64,000 nucleotides of DNA from Thermobacillus xylanilyticus (lineage in GTDB: Bacteria; Bacillota; Bacilli; Paenibacillales; Paenibacillaceae), in NCBI RefSeq assembly GCF_907165215.1, contig NZ_CAJRAY010000024.1, positions 24,625-88,624 on the forward strand. Direction: 5' to 3'. A model generated the notes under the pieces. It was given only the letters and a program-made list of their open reading frames with translations, searched no databases and was not told the origin of the DNA. Numbering within the stretch: position 1 is the stretch's first letter; each line of letters begins with the position of its first letter. Position numbers and translations under genes: made by a program. Below are positions 20,370 through 29,642 of the stretch, one piece after another.

Positions 20370-20823
20370 CCCGACGGATCGCGGCAAGCGTGGAACCAAG
20401 CGGAGTTTGTGGACGGATGGACGCGGCATGCCCTTGGGCGTCGTCGTCGATGGGGCGAATCGTCACGATATGAAACTGCTGGGGCCCACGCTGTCCGAGC
20501 CGGCTGCTCCGCGACCGGAACCGGACGCGAAGAACCCGCAGCATTTGTGCCTGGATAAGGGATACGACTATCCGATCATCCGGGAACAAGTGGCCGAGTT
20601 GGGATATGTCCTTCATTTGCGTTCGCGCGGCGAAGAGAAAGAAGAAAAAGCGGCGATTCCCGGATACCGGGCCAGACGATGGGTGGTCGAACGGATCCAC
20701 TCCTGGATGAATCGCTTTCGCCGCTTGTTCATTCGTTGGGAAAAGAAAGTGGAGAACTACGAGGCCATGCTCCATTTTGCCTGCGCCTGGATTTGTTTCC
20801 GCTGCGCAGAGGTTTTCGGATAG
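20344..20823 (+). CDS. IS5-family transposase, C-terminal frame
   Basis: This frame holds the rest of the DDE domain: TGPNPTDRGKRGTKRS, the second Asp in VVVDGANRHD, the KGYDYP motif and the Glu in WVVERIHSWMNRFRRL. It overlaps the first frame by 26 bp and has no credible ribosome site of its own. It is therefore probably expressed only by frameshifting or transcript slippage at the G/A run, as in other two-frame IS427-type elements. Confidence 0.85.
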   Translation: MGEKKTGPNPTDRGKRGTKRSLWTDGRGMPLGVVVDGANRHDMKLLGPTLSEPAAPRPEPDAKNPQHLCLDKGYDYPIIREQVAELGYVLHLRSRGEEKEEKAAIPGYRARRWVVERIHSWMNRFRRLFIRWEKKVENYEAMLHFACAWICFRCAEVFG

Positions 20824-20961
20824 GTACTAAAAAACATTAGCTACACCTTTCATCATCTTGACTCCACTACCGCCCAACCACCACAACCACAAAAACACCC
20901 CGCAGCCCACCGGCTCGAGGTGCTTCCCAATCACTCTTCTACTCCCTCAACAAGCCGCCCC

Positions 20962-23280
20962 TCAACCCCCGCTCACCGTCTCCGCCGCCATCTCCTTCGC
21001 CGGCACCTTCATCGTATGCACCTTCGCGCCGTCGGCGGCGCGCTTGAACGTGACGGTGATCGGCTTGTCGCCGCCGTTGTAGGCCGCGTAGGTGACGCGG
21101 TCGTCCCGGCGGAACACGGCGAACAGCGTCGTGTCGGCGACGATCGACGGGTCGACCCGCCCGAGCGCGTTCAGGTTCGCGATCCAATGGTACGTGTGCG
21201 TCCGGCTCTCGCCGTACTCGGGCACGGGCGGCGACGCCTCGAAATCGGCGAGCGCGCCCGAGGGATCGTACAGCGCCCGCAGCATCCCGAGAATGTCCCG
21301 CCACTCCTGCGGCGGCCCGCCGTTCAGCGCGGCCATGTCGTCGTAGAACTTCCGCGCGTAGTCCGGATCGTGCCCCCAGTACAGGGAGGCGCCGGTCACC
21401 GGCAGCACGTTGATGCCGTAGATCTCTTCGGGGTTCGTCGTCCACCAGGTGCGGAATTCGCCGCCGGCCGAGACGACGATCGGCGCATAGTCCTGTTCAT
21501 ACGCTTCCGGAAAATGCTCGTTCTCCGTATCCAGCCAATAATTTTTCACCGCTTCAACTTCCGTCGTGTACAGATAGATCCCCGTATCCCGGATCGCGCG
21601 GTTGCCGGTCGCGTCGCCCCACAGGATCAGCGCAGCCGCCGCCATGAGCGCCTCCGATGACGACTCCTGGTTGTTGCCCGGCGAATACGAATTGATGTCG
21701 GTCGCGTTGCCCGACGCCCACGAGTGCCCGGCATACGGGTCGAACGTGCGCAGGAACGGGAACGGCTGATCCTCGCCGCGCTCCCAGTTCGCGTAGTCCC
21801 GGATCAGGAGCTCGATCATGCCGCCCATCCGGTCGGACCGCGCCCACTCCGCGTCCTCGTAGGCGAGCATCGCGGCGGCCAGCACCCAATACCCGTAATG
21901 AAAATGATGATCGTTCAGCACCAGATCGGCGCCGAATTGCGTCGGGTACAGGTTCAGCGTGCCCCATATCCGGTCGTAGTAGGCGATCCTCGCAGGATCG
22001 GCGCCGGTCAACGCCCGCTCCATGTCTTCCCGGATCGTCTGCCGCAGCTGCTCTTCGGTTTCGCTCTCCCCGAGCTGCCGCGCGATCGGGATGAGCTGGG
22101 CGAGGCGGTTGTAGTTTTTGCCGTACCAGTAGGTGCCCTCCGCTTCCGGGCTCGGCAGCACTTGCACGCGCTCGTCGGCGAGATACTCCCTGAGCCGCGC
22201 CTCGTCCGCCCCCGCCGCGGGCAGGAACGGCAGAATGCCGGGGTACGTCATCACGGTGCGGAACGATTCGCCGGCCAGCACCTTCATGACGCCGCGCGGA
22301 CTCTCATATCCATACGGGAGAAAATCATCCGCCTGAACCGTCACGTGTTTCCACTGATGCGGATACAGCGCGGTCAGCGTGCCTTTTTCCTTCCCTTCCA
22401 TCGGCTCCGTGACGAAGCGATAGGTCGTCTCCACGCGGCTCGTCTCCTCGTCATATCGCCAGGAGACGATCGTGTCGGTGATGAAGCTGTAGGCGTAGCG
22501 GCGGAACGTCTCGACCGTCTCGGGCCGTGTGTCGGGCAGCAGCGCCAGGCTGACGTATCGGGCGTCCTCGGGCAGCTCGACGGTGAGGCCGCCCGCGTCG
22601 CGAATCCAAGACGTGCCCACGGGTGCGAACAAGGCGTAGGCGTGGCCGTTCACGGTGAACACCGCTTCGTGTGCATGCCCGGTTTCTTCAAACGAGGCCT
22701 CTCCGTTCAGCGTAACGAACGGATCGGTGCCCTCGAACGTGAAATAGAGGTACGGGCTGCCGTGCGCGGACGTCGCACGGATGGCGGCATTCCCGTCCTT
22801 GTTCGGCAGCAGCATGTCGACGTGCCAGTCGCCGAAGCCGTTCAGCAGCCCGTCGTCGACGTCATGGCCGCGGCCGCCCACGGTCAGATCGCGCTCCGAA
22901 TGTTTGTAGAGCGCATGGAAGCCGCCGGACGATGTCCGGACGGGCGGATAGGCGACATTCAGGCCGTCGGGACCCACACGGATGACAAGCGGGTGGGGGT
23001 ACATCGCGCCGGAGAACGGTCCCCACGCGAGCGAGCTCCACCAGTCGTTGGTCGGAATCGGCCCCGTGACCCGGTCCGTCTTGTAAACATGCGGCTGCGG
23101 CGGCTGATAGCCGGTGCCGTCCAGCGAGGTGCGCACGACGCCTTGACCGATCCGCACCTCCGCCCCTTCTTCCGCTTCGGTCAACTCCGGGAACGGGACG
23201 GATGCGGGCTTCCCCGTACATCCGGCCAGCAGCGCGGCGCACAGCGCCAGAACGGTCATGACCGACCTGTTCCGGTTCAT
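20962..23280 (-). CDS. GH81 endo-beta-1,3-glucanase lipoprotein
   Basis: A 772-residue secreted lipoprotein that should cleave beta-1,3-glucan (laminarin, curdlan, fungal wall). The signal peptide ends in the lipobox LLAGC with Cys21. The catalytic part shows PTNDWWSSL near the N-terminus, DHHFHYGYW near residue 460 and GNNQESSSEA near 533; the acidic residues of the last two regions are the GH81 active site. Family length is about 700-800. The start at 23280 has GAGAGGGG upstream. It lies 31 bp behind the LacI gene on the same strand, so the two are likely cotranscribed. Confidence 0.92.
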   Translation of the reverse strand: MNRNRSVMTVLALCAALLAGCTGKPASVPFPELTEAEEGAEVRIGQGVVRTSLDGTGYQPPQPHVYKTDRVTGPIPTNDWWSSLAWGPFSGAMYPHPLVIRVGPDGLNVAYPPVRTSSGGFHALYKHSERDLTVGGRGHDVDDGLLNGFGDWHVDMLLPNKDGNAAIRATSAHGSPYLYFTFEGTDPFVTLNGEASFEETGHAHEAVFTVNGHAYALFAPVGTSWIRDAGGLTVELPEDARYVSLALLPDTRPETVETFRRYAYSFITDTIVSWRYDEETSRVETTYRFVTEPMEGKEKGTLTALYPHQWKHVTVQADDFLPYGYESPRGVMKVLAGESFRTVMTYPGILPFLPAAGADEARLREYLADERVQVLPSPEAEGTYWYGKNYNRLAQLIPIARQLGESETEEQLRQTIREDMERALTGADPARIAYYDRIWGTLNLYPTQFGADLVLNDHHFHYGYWVLAAAMLAYEDAEWARSDRMGGMIELLIRDYANWERGEDQPFPFLRTFDPYAGHSWASGNATDINSYSPGNNQESSSEALMAAAALILWGDATGNRAIRDTGIYLYTTEVEAVKNYWLDTENEHFPEAYEQDYAPIVVSAGGEFRTWWTTNPEEIYGINVLPVTGASLYWGHDPDYARKFYDDMAALNGGPPQEWRDILGMLRALYDPSGALADFEASPPVPEYGESRTHTYHWIANLNALGRVDPSIVADTTLFAVFRRDDRVTYAAYNGGDKPITVTFKRAADGAKVHTMKVPAKEMAAETVSGG

Positions 23281-23311
23281 CGACAATATCCCCTCTCCCC
23301 ATCGGCAATCG

Positions 23312-24388
23312 TTACGACCGTTCACCCGAAGCGGGCGATTCCCACAGCGGCCGGGCGCCGCAGGATTGGCGCACGACGAGCTGCGGCTCCACCATGATGG
23401 CGTTCGGCTGGACCTGGTTGTGCATCTGATCGTAGAGCATCATCGCCGCCAGCCGGCCGATCCGCTCCTTGTCCTGGCGGACGGTGGTCAGAGCCGGCGT
23501 CACGTAGCGGCAGGCGTTGATGTCGTCGCAGCCGACGAGTGCGATGTCTTCCGGCACGCGGATGCCGCGCTCCCGGAAGGCGCGCAGGGCGCCGAGCGCG
23601 AGCAGGTCGGTCGAGGCGAACAGCGCCCGCGGCAGGCTGCCGCCGTCGATCAGCCGCATCGCCGCCGCATATCCCTGCTGCTCCAGGAAACCGTCACTGT
23701 ACACGAACCAATCTTCATTCAACGGCATGTTGAAATGACCGAGCGCTTCACGGAACGCGTCTTCGCGGATTTTCATCACACCGGTCATGCCGGTGATGCC
23801 GAGGTAGCCGATGTCGCGGTAGCCGTTGATGTAGAAATGCTCGATGACCTTGTGCGAAATTTTCACGTTGTCCGACATGATGTACGACGTGTTCGGCCCG
23901 TCCAGTTTCAGGTCCACGCCGATGCACGGAATTTCGCTGCGCGCAAGATCATAGATGCTCGGCTCGATCTCGTCGCCCGCGATGATGACACAGCCGTCCA
24001 CCCGATAATGGCGGCAGCGGGCCAGGTAATCTTCGCCGGAATCATGAAACTTCTCGTTGGAGAACAGCAGCAGGTCGTAGCCGAGGAGGCCGATCTGCTT
24101 CTTGAACGCATTCAGCACTTCGATGAAAAAAGGATGGCTGAAGTCCACGTTGAGCTTCCCCGCGAACACGACCGCCACAATCTGCGACTTCTTCAGGGCG
24201 TTCAGCTTCGTGGAAGAAGCGGCGCCGGCGGCGGGCTGATAACCGTGCTGTTCCATGATTTTCAGGACGTGCTGTCTCGTCGCTTCGCTGACATCCGGAT
24301 AGTTGTTGATGATTTTCGAAACGGTCGAGATCGACACGCCGGCCAGTTTGGCGATCGTTTTAATGTTCAATCCAGGCACCTTCTCCAT
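23312..24388 (-). CDS. LacI-family transcriptional regulator
   Basis: A 358-residue regulator with an N-terminal LacI helix-turn-helix (LNIKTIAKLAGVSISTVSKIINN, residues 6-28) and a periplasmic-binding-like sensor domain. It lies between the GH81 gene, in the same direction, and a divergent CUT1 sugar transporter, so it likely controls both in response to a glucan-derived sugar. Start at 24388; the closest GGAGGGG is rather far upstream, so the exact start is uncertain. Several TTTTCG-AAA dyads lie in the shared promoter region. Confidence 0.9.
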   Translation of the reverse strand: MEKVPGLNIKTIAKLAGVSISTVSKIINNYPDVSEATRQHVLKIMEQHGYQPAAGAASSTKLNALKKSQIVAVVFAGKLNVDFSHPFFIEVLNAFKKQIGLLGYDLLLFSNEKFHDSGEDYLARCRHYRVDGCVIIAGDEIEPSIYDLARSEIPCIGVDLKLDGPNTSYIMSDNVKISHKVIEHFYINGYRDIGYLGITGMTGVMKIREDAFREALGHFNMPLNEDWFVYSDGFLEQQGYAAAMRLIDGGSLPRALFASTDLLALGALRAFRERGIRVPEDIALVGCDDINACRYVTPALTTVRQDKERIGRLAAMMLYDQMHNQVQPNAIMVEPQLVVRQSCGARPLWESPASGERS

Positions 24389-24390
24389 CG

Positions 24391-24595
24391 TTTTCGGAAA
24401 TATTCCCCTCCCATCATACCGGTTTTCCGAAATTTTCGTCAAGAGAGCAGGAAAAGTTCCAGAATCCAGTGGTGTTATTGGATGTTTTCGCTTATTTTCG
24501 CATCTTTTTTCGGAAAAACCTCTTTACATTTCGAAAATCATCCTCGATAATGATGGTAAAGCGTCCGAAACATTTTCGAAAGCCCGCCGAAAATG
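24391..24595. promoter_or_regulatory. Divergent promoter region with TTTTCGAAA-type operators
   Basis: The rightward promoter is TTTACA at 24523-24528 and GATAAT at 24546-24551, 17 bp apart. The dyad ATTTCGAAAAT (24528-24538) lies in its spacer, ATTTTCGAAAG (24572-24582) lies downstream, and TTTTTTCGGAAAAA (24505-24518), TTTTCCGAAA (24423-24432) and TTTTCGGAAA (24391-24400) lie upstream. A cluster of like sites over a promoter next to a lacI gene suggests operators for that regulator. Confidence 0.6.
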
Positions 24596-24644
24596 GATTC
24601 GCCGACGTTCAACCACGCAAACAGTCAGGGAGGTTGCTGAGAAA

Positions 24645-26027
24645 ATGCGAAAATGGTCTGCGATGCTGCTGGCGCTCGTGATGGTCTTCACGCTCGCCGC
24701 ATGCGGAGGCGGCAGCGGTGACGGGGGAGGCAAAAATAACTCCGGTTCATCGTCATCGCCGTCATCATCTTCCGGAAACGGAGGCGGCGGCTCCGCGGGA
24801 GACAAACCGGTGACGCTGCGCGTGCTGCACTGGATCAACGAGCCGGTCAACAAGTTCATGACCGACGTCTTCATTCCGCAATTTGAGCAGAAGTATCCGA
24901 ATGTGAAGGTCGAGTACACGACGGTGCCTTCCGACGACACCTACGATCAACTGATGCAGACGCGCATCAACGCGAATGATGCCGACATCATGGCCTACCG
25001 GAGCGCCTTCGTCGGCGCGCCGCAGGAATGGTCGCCGGGCGCGGCCGACCCGCTGTGGAAGCAATGGGCGGATGCGGGCCTGATCGCCGATCTGACGAAC
25101 GAATCGTTCCTCTCGCACTACAATCAGACGGACGTCGAGAACGCGGTCATGTACAACGGCAAGGCGTACGGCGTCAACATGGGCAAAGTGTCGTTCACGG
25201 GCCTGTACTACAATAAGGAGATTTTCGAGAAGTACAACCTGCAGATCCCGAAGACCTGGGATGAATTCGTGAACCTGCTCGAGACGCTGAAATCGAACGG
25301 CGTCACGCCGCTCGGCTTCGCGGGCCGCGACGTCTGGCCGTTCAACCTGGCGGTGCAAGGCCTGCAGGCGACGATCCACGATGACCAGCTCGAATACATC
25401 AAAGGCTTGTGGACGGGCGAGACGAAGTTCACCGATCCGGTGGCCATCGAGATTCTCGAGAAAGCGCAGGTGCTCATGAACTACGCGCATGAAGGGTTCA
25501 TGGGGCTCGACTACGGCACGCTGCCGAGCGTCTTCGCGTCCGGCCAGGTCGCGATGGTTGCGGACGGCACGTGGAACGCGCCGACCTACGCTTCGCTGAA
25601 CCCGGATCTGAAGTTCGGCTACTTCCCGATTCCGGGCAGCAACGATCCGGCGAAGAACGCCAACCTGGCGGGCAAATACGACATGACCTGGATGGTCGTC
25701 GAGAAATCGCCGAACAAGGAATGGGCGCTGAAGTTCCTCGAAGAGATGAGCATTCCGGAGAACTACACCGCCTTCGTCAACGCGGCCGGCTTCCTGCCGA
25801 ACCAGGACGTCAAGGTCGAAAGCGAATTCATCAATGAAATCATGCCTTATCTCGGCGAATTCAAACTCGCGTGGGACCAGCTGTTCATCAATCGCGAGAA
25901 CGTCGGCCAATACGCAAGCGCTTCGAGCGTGCACGCCGAATTTCTGAAGCCCGCCGGTCCGATTGCGACCGCGCAGGAGCTGGCCGCGCTGTCGCAGAAA
26001 GACTGGGACGCCGCGGCGCCGAAATAA
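24645..26027 (+). CDS. CUT1 ABC transporter, sugar-binding lipoprotein
   Basis: A 460-residue extracellular solute-binding protein of family 1. The signal peptide ends in FTLAAC with lipid-anchored Cys20, followed by a Gly/Ser linker of about 30 residues and the binding domain (VTLRVLHWINEPVNKF..). The long in-frame extension upstream to 24303 is rejected because GGGAGG precedes the ATG at 24645. It is followed by a terminator and then two permease genes, the common arrangement that yields extra binding protein. Substrate unknown; the GH81 neighbour suggests a beta-glucan oligosaccharide. Confidence 0.92.
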   Translation: MRKWSAMLLALVMVFTLAACGGGSGDGGGKNNSGSSSSPSSSSGNGGGGSAGDKPVTLRVLHWINEPVNKFMTDVFIPQFEQKYPNVKVEYTTVPSDDTYDQLMQTRINANDADIMAYRSAFVGAPQEWSPGAADPLWKQWADAGLIADLTNESFLSHYNQTDVENAVMYNGKAYGVNMGKVSFTGLYYNKEIFEKYNLQIPKTWDEFVNLLETLKSNGVTPLGFAGRDVWPFNLAVQGLQATIHDDQLEYIKGLWTGETKFTDPVAIEILEKAQVLMNYAHEGFMGLDYGTLPSVFASGQVAMVADGTWNAPTYASLNPDLKFGYFPIPGSNDPAKNANLAGKYDMTWMVVEKSPNKEWALKFLEEMSIPENYTAFVNAAGFLPNQDVKVESEFINEIMPYLGEFKLAWDQLFINRENVGQYASASSVHAEFLKPAGPIATAQELAALSQKDWDAAAPK

Positions 26028-26040
26028 CCCAATTGAGCGG

Positions 26041-26077
26041 GATGTTGGAGTCTTTCGCGGGCTCCAACATCATTTTT
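26041..26077 (+). terminator. Intercistronic terminator after the binding-protein gene
   Basis: GATGTTGGAG and CTCCAACATC form a perfect 10-bp stem followed by ATTTTT. It lies between the binding-protein and permease genes and probably lowers permease expression. Confidence 0.85.
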
Positions 26078-26161
26078 CACAAGACATAAGCCGCAGAACG
26101 GGTGCCGCCCACCTGGAAGAGGACGGAGCCAGCCGTTTTGCGCGACACCGAGGTGTATGCC

Positions 26162-27055
26162 ATGTATCCATTCGGCAAAGGGATGGCGCGCCATCTGCCG
26201 TTCCTGCTGCTCATGATCCCGACCGCGCTCTACGTGCTGTTCGGCTTCGGCCCCTCGTTGGTGACGGTCGTGTTCTCGTTCACCGACGCGACGGGGATTC
26301 CCGGCACGGAGTGGCATTTCATCGGGTGGGAGAATTACAGAACGTTCTTCACGGCGTCCAACGCCGATGACCAGATGAAGGCGATCGGACGATCGCTCTA
26401 CTTCGCCTTCGCGGTCGTCCTCATCCAGAACGCGGTCGCGCTGTTCGTCGCCGTCCTGCTCAACCGGAAGCTGAAGGGCGACGTGTTCTACCGTGCGACG
26501 CTGTTCCTGCCCGTCGTGCTCGGCGTGACAGTGTCCGGTCTGATCTGGCAGCTTATGTTCAATCCGATGGGCGGGCCCGTGCAGCGGATTCTGAAAATGT
26601 TCGGCACATCCTCGAACTTCTTCGGCAGCTACGAAGTGGCGTTCGATCTTATCATTTTCGTGCAGATCTGGATGTATATGGGCTACTCGATGACAATTTT
26701 CCTCGCGGGTCTGCAGTCCATCCCCCGCGATCTGTACGAAGCCGGCTATATTGACGGGGCAAAAGGATGGACGGCGTTCCGCCACATTACGTACCCGATG
26801 ATCGCGCCCGCGGTGACGGTGAACATGCTGCTGTCCATCATCGGCGCGCTGCAGACGTTCGACATCATCTATGTCCTGACGGGCGGCAAGTTCGAGACGT
26901 CGACGCTGGCCTGGAACGTGTTCGCTGCGGCGTTCGGCAGCACATCCGCCGATTACGGCCGGGCTTCGGCCATCGGCATGATCCAGTTCGTCTTCGTGCT
27001 GATCTTCGCCGTGACGGCCATGGTGTACTTCCGGAAGAGGGAGGTGGAGCTGTGA
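26162..27055 (+). CDS. CUT1 ABC transporter permease (MalF-like)
   Basis: A 297-residue inner membrane protein with about six hydrophobic segments. The cytoplasmic EAA loop is EAGYIDGAKGWTAFRHITYPMIAP. The start at 26162 has GAGGTG upstream; the longer frame from 26102 lacks support. It overlaps the next permease by TGATG. No ATPase gene is present, so a shared MsmX-type ATPase encoded elsewhere is expected, as is usual for CUT1 systems in Bacillales. Confidence 0.92.
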   Translation: MYPFGKGMARHLPFLLLMIPTALYVLFGFGPSLVTVVFSFTDATGIPGTEWHFIGWENYRTFFTASNADDQMKAIGRSLYFAFAVVLIQNAVALFVAVLLNRKLKGDVFYRATLFLPVVLGVTVSGLIWQLMFNPMGGPVQRILKMFGTSSNFFGSYEVAFDLIIFVQIWMYMGYSMTIFLAGLQSIPRDLYEAGYIDGAKGWTAFRHITYPMIAPAVTVNMLLSIIGALQTFDIIYVLTGGKFETSTLAWNVFAAAFGSTSADYGRASAIGMIQFVFVLIFAVTAMVYFRKREVEL

Positions 27056-27873
27056 TGCGAGAGTCTTACGCCGCTACGACATCCCGGTACGGCGTCGTGC
27101 TGCTGCTGATGGTGCTGTACCTGTTCCCGCTTTTCTATCTCGTCAACGTTGCGATGAAGACGCAGTTCGAGTACCTCGCCGATCCGGTTGCGCTCGCCAA
27201 GTCGATCCGGCTGTCGAACTTCGCGGAAGCATGGAAGCTGGGCAATTTCGCCGACTATTTGTGGAACAGCATTTTCTACACGACGTCGGCAACGGTGCTG
27301 ACGCTGATCGTCTCGCTCATCGCGGCGTTCCCGATCTCGCGCGGCTATGTGCGGTTCAGCGGGTTCTTCTACACGTTCTTCCTGATCTCGCTGTTCCTCC
27401 CGAATCCGCTCGTTCCCCAGTTCGCGCTGATGAACGAGCTGGGGCTCTACAACACCCAGATCGGCTACATTCTGCTCCGGACGTCCGGCACGGGCATCGC
27501 GTTCCTGCTCATTGTCGGGTACGTCAAGTCGATCTCCCGGGAGCTGGACGAAGCGGCGGCGATCGACGGATGCGGCTATATCCGGTACCTGTTCACGATC
27601 CTGCTGCCGCTGACGAAACCGGTGCTGGCGACGGGGGCGATCCTGACGGCCATCCAGACGTGGAACGACATCATCCTGCCGGTCATCTATCTGTCCGATC
27701 CGGGACTGGCGCCGGTGACGAAAGGGCTGTTCGCCTTCCGGGGCCAATACCTGAACAACTGGCCGATGCTCGCCTGCGGCATCATCATTGTCGCGGCGCC
27801 GCTCATCCTGCTCTACGCGTTCGTGCAGCGGTACATCGTCGACGGGGCGTTGGCCGGCGCGCTGAAGGCCTGA
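27055..27873 (+). CDS. CUT1 ABC transporter permease (MalG-like)
   Basis: A 272-residue inner membrane permease, partner of the preceding gene. Six hydrophobic segments are visible, and the EAA loop is DEAAAIDGCGYIRYLFTILLPLTKP. It starts at 27055 in a one-base overlap with the upstream stop, indicating coupled translation. The reading frame extends upstream to 26767, but that part lies inside the first permease and is not real. Confidence 0.92.
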   Translation: MRESYAATTSRYGVVLLLMVLYLFPLFYLVNVAMKTQFEYLADPVALAKSIRLSNFAEAWKLGNFADYLWNSIFYTTSATVLTLIVSLIAAFPISRGYVRFSGFFYTFFLISLFLPNPLVPQFALMNELGLYNTQIGYILLRTSGTGIAFLLIVGYVKSISRELDEAAAIDGCGYIRYLFTILLPLTKPVLATGAILTAIQTWNDIILPVIYLSDPGLAPVTKGLFAFRGQYLNNWPMLACGIIIVAAPLILLYAFVQRYIVDGALAGALKA

Positions 27874-27895
27874 GACGGCGGGAAGGAAGATGCGG

Positions 27896-28789
27896 ATGGG
27901 GCACATTCTGGAGAACGACCATCTGGCGGTCGAGCTGGCGGACCCCGCGGCTTGCGCGGGCGTCCGATTCGACCGGACCGGCTTCATCACGCAGGTACGG
28001 CTGAAGCGTGGCGGCCATACGTTCTGCACGCGCGAGCGGCCGGCCCCCGGCGAGGGCACCGGAGGGGCCGGCATCTGCAGCGAATTCGGGCTGTTCACAC
28101 CGGTCGGGTATAACAGCGCCGCCGCCGGGCAGCCGTTTCCGAAGCTCGGAGTGGGGCTGCTGACGCGGCTGGACGGGGCGGACTATGATTTCAGGGCTGC
28201 GTATCCGGCGGATTATTTTTCGATTCGGATGGAAGTTGATGGACAATTTGCGCAATTCATCGTGGAGCCGAAGGAATGCAGGGGTTATGCGGCGAAGTTG
28301 GAAAAGAAGATCCGGATCGACGGCGCCTCCCTGATCATCGACTACGCCCTGCACAACGTCGGCACCGAACCGATCGTGACGGAGGAGTACACGCACAATT
28401 TCCTGGCGATCGACGGGCACTGCCCGGGGCCCGCGTACCGGCTGACGTTCGCCATGCCGGTACGGCTTGACGCGATGGAGCCGGCGTACACGCCCCGGAT
28501 CGTCGATGTTGCGGAGCGTGGGCTGCGGCTGCTCTGCGAGCCGGAACGGGACATCTACTGCGCATTCGGGGTTCCGCCCGCCGCGGCGGTCGGATGGGAA
28601 CTGGTGCATATGCCGACCGGCGTCGGCTTGCGCGAAATCTGCCGGTTCGAAGCGGCCCGGCTCGCCGTATGGGGGGCGCCGCATGTGCTTTCGCCCGAAC
28701 TGTTCATCGCGCTTCGGGTGATGCCGGGGGAACGGAAGACGTGGCGGCGGGTGTACGAGTTTTTTCGATCCGGAGATGCGGACGGATGA
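27896..28789 (+). CDS. Mutarotase-like protein of unknown function
   Basis: A 297-residue protein without a signal peptide, rich in predicted beta strands. Phrases such as LVHMPTGVGLREICRFEA, EYTHNFLAI and the repeated Gly-Gly turns recall the galactose mutarotase-like sugar-binding fold, but I see no confident catalytic signature. It lies 22 bp behind the second permease and 32 bp before an SDR dehydrogenase, so it probably acts on the imported sugar or its product. The ATG at 27896 is better spaced from AAGGAAG than the ATG at 27890. Confidence 0.6.
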   Translation: MGHILENDHLAVELADPAACAGVRFDRTGFITQVRLKRGGHTFCTRERPAPGEGTGGAGICSEFGLFTPVGYNSAAAGQPFPKLGVGLLTRLDGADYDFRAAYPADYFSIRMEVDGQFAQFIVEPKECRGYAAKLEKKIRIDGASLIIDYALHNVGTEPIVTEEYTHNFLAIDGHCPGPAYRLTFAMPVRLDAMEPAYTPRIVDVAERGLRLLCEPERDIYCAFGVPPAAAVGWELVHMPTGVGLREICRFEAARLAVWGAPHVLSPELFIALRVMPGERKTWRRVYEFFRSGDADG

Positions 28790-28821
28790 TGCGGACATCA
28801 TGATGAAACGGCGGTGATGGG

Positions 28822-29640
28822 ATGACGGCAGGCGGGAGGACGGTTGGCACGGCGATTGTGACGGGCGCCAGCATGGGCATCGGCCGCGGCATCGCGCTGA
28901 AGCTGGCGGCGTGCGGGTATGACGTGTTCATCGCGCACGGGAACGAGCCGGAACTGGCGGAAGCGGTGGCGCGGGAGATCCGCGAGGTCCACGGCCGGCG
29001 ATGCGGCGTTTTTCAGGGAGATCTGCGGCTGCCGGAGACGGCGGAGGCGCTCTTTGAACGCGCGGTGGAGACGATGGGGCGGATCGACGTGCTCGTCAGC
29101 AACGCGGGAATCAGCAGATTCTACAGGCTGCGGGACATGACCGCGGCGGAGATGGATGAGCTGTATGCGCTGAACTACCGCGCGCCGCTGCAGCTGATGG
29201 GGCTGGCCGCGCGGCATATGATCCGGGAAAGGATCGCCGGCCGCATCGTGCAGATCAGTTCATCCCGGGCAACGCGGGCGTATCCCGAAGACGCGGTGTA
29301 CGGCGGCCTGAAGGCGGCCGTCGAGCGGAGCGTCCAGTCGCTGGCGCTGGAACTGGCGCCGTACGGCATCCGCGTCAACTGCGTGGCGCCCGGCGCGATC
29401 ATGGTGCGGGAGCCGAACCGGTTCTACGAAGCGCTTGGCCCGCGGATTCCGCTCGGGCGGGTCGGCCGGCCGGAGGATGTCGCGGATGCGGTCGCGTTCC
29501 TCTGTTCGGAGCAGGCGTCGTATGTGACCGGTATTTCGCTGCGCGTGGACGGCGGACTGATTTTGCCCGGTATGCCGGAGAGTCCGGAGCGGGCGCCCGG
29601 CGACCCGTGGGGCAGTATGGAACGAGAAGCGGAGGGATAG
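28822..29640 (+). CDS. SDR-family NAD(P)-dependent oxidoreductase
   Basis: A 272-residue classical short-chain dehydrogenase. It has the cofactor motif TGASMGIG near residue 17, the structural NAG motif, the catalytic Ser in QISSS and a Tyr-x3-Lys in VYGGLKAA. The C-terminus FLCSEQASYVTGISLRVDGG is typical of sugar or 3-oxoacyl dehydrogenases. Its place between a sugar transporter and a sugar-acid dehydratase-like gene points to oxidation of a sugar or lactone. It ends just before the next start codon, within the same operon. Confidence 0.88.
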   Translation: MTAGGRTVGTAIVTGASMGIGRGIALKLAACGYDVFIAHGNEPELAEAVAREIREVHGRRCGVFQGDLRLPETAEALFERAVETMGRIDVLVSNAGISRFYRLRDMTAAEMDELYALNYRAPLQLMGLAARHMIRERIAGRIVQISSSRATRAYPEDAVYGGLKAAVERSVQSLALELAPYGIRVNCVAPGAIMVREPNRFYEALGPRIPLGRVGRPEDVADAVAFLCSEQASYVTGISLRVDGGLILPGMPESPERAPGDPWGSMEREAEG

Positions 29641-29642
29641 CG

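Larger units (their letters stand above)
19914..20827 (+). mobile_element. IS5-family (IS427-like) insertion sequence
   Basis: A 914-bp element. Its terminal inverted repeats read GAGCCTATCCGAAAACC at the left and, on the opposite strand, GTACCTATCCGAAAACC at the right (15 of 17 identical), flanked by a TA duplication. It encodes a two-frame DDE transposase. It sits 33 nt after the last repeat of CRISPR array 2. Confidence 0.85.

Noticed and set aside
20828-20961. Possible continuation of CRISPR array 2 beyond the IS
   Set aside because: No copy or degenerate copy of the repeat could be found in this interval.
24303-24644. Upstream extension of the sugar-binding protein
   Set aside because: It would run through the promoter and operators and bury the signal peptide; GGGAGG marks the ATG at 24645.
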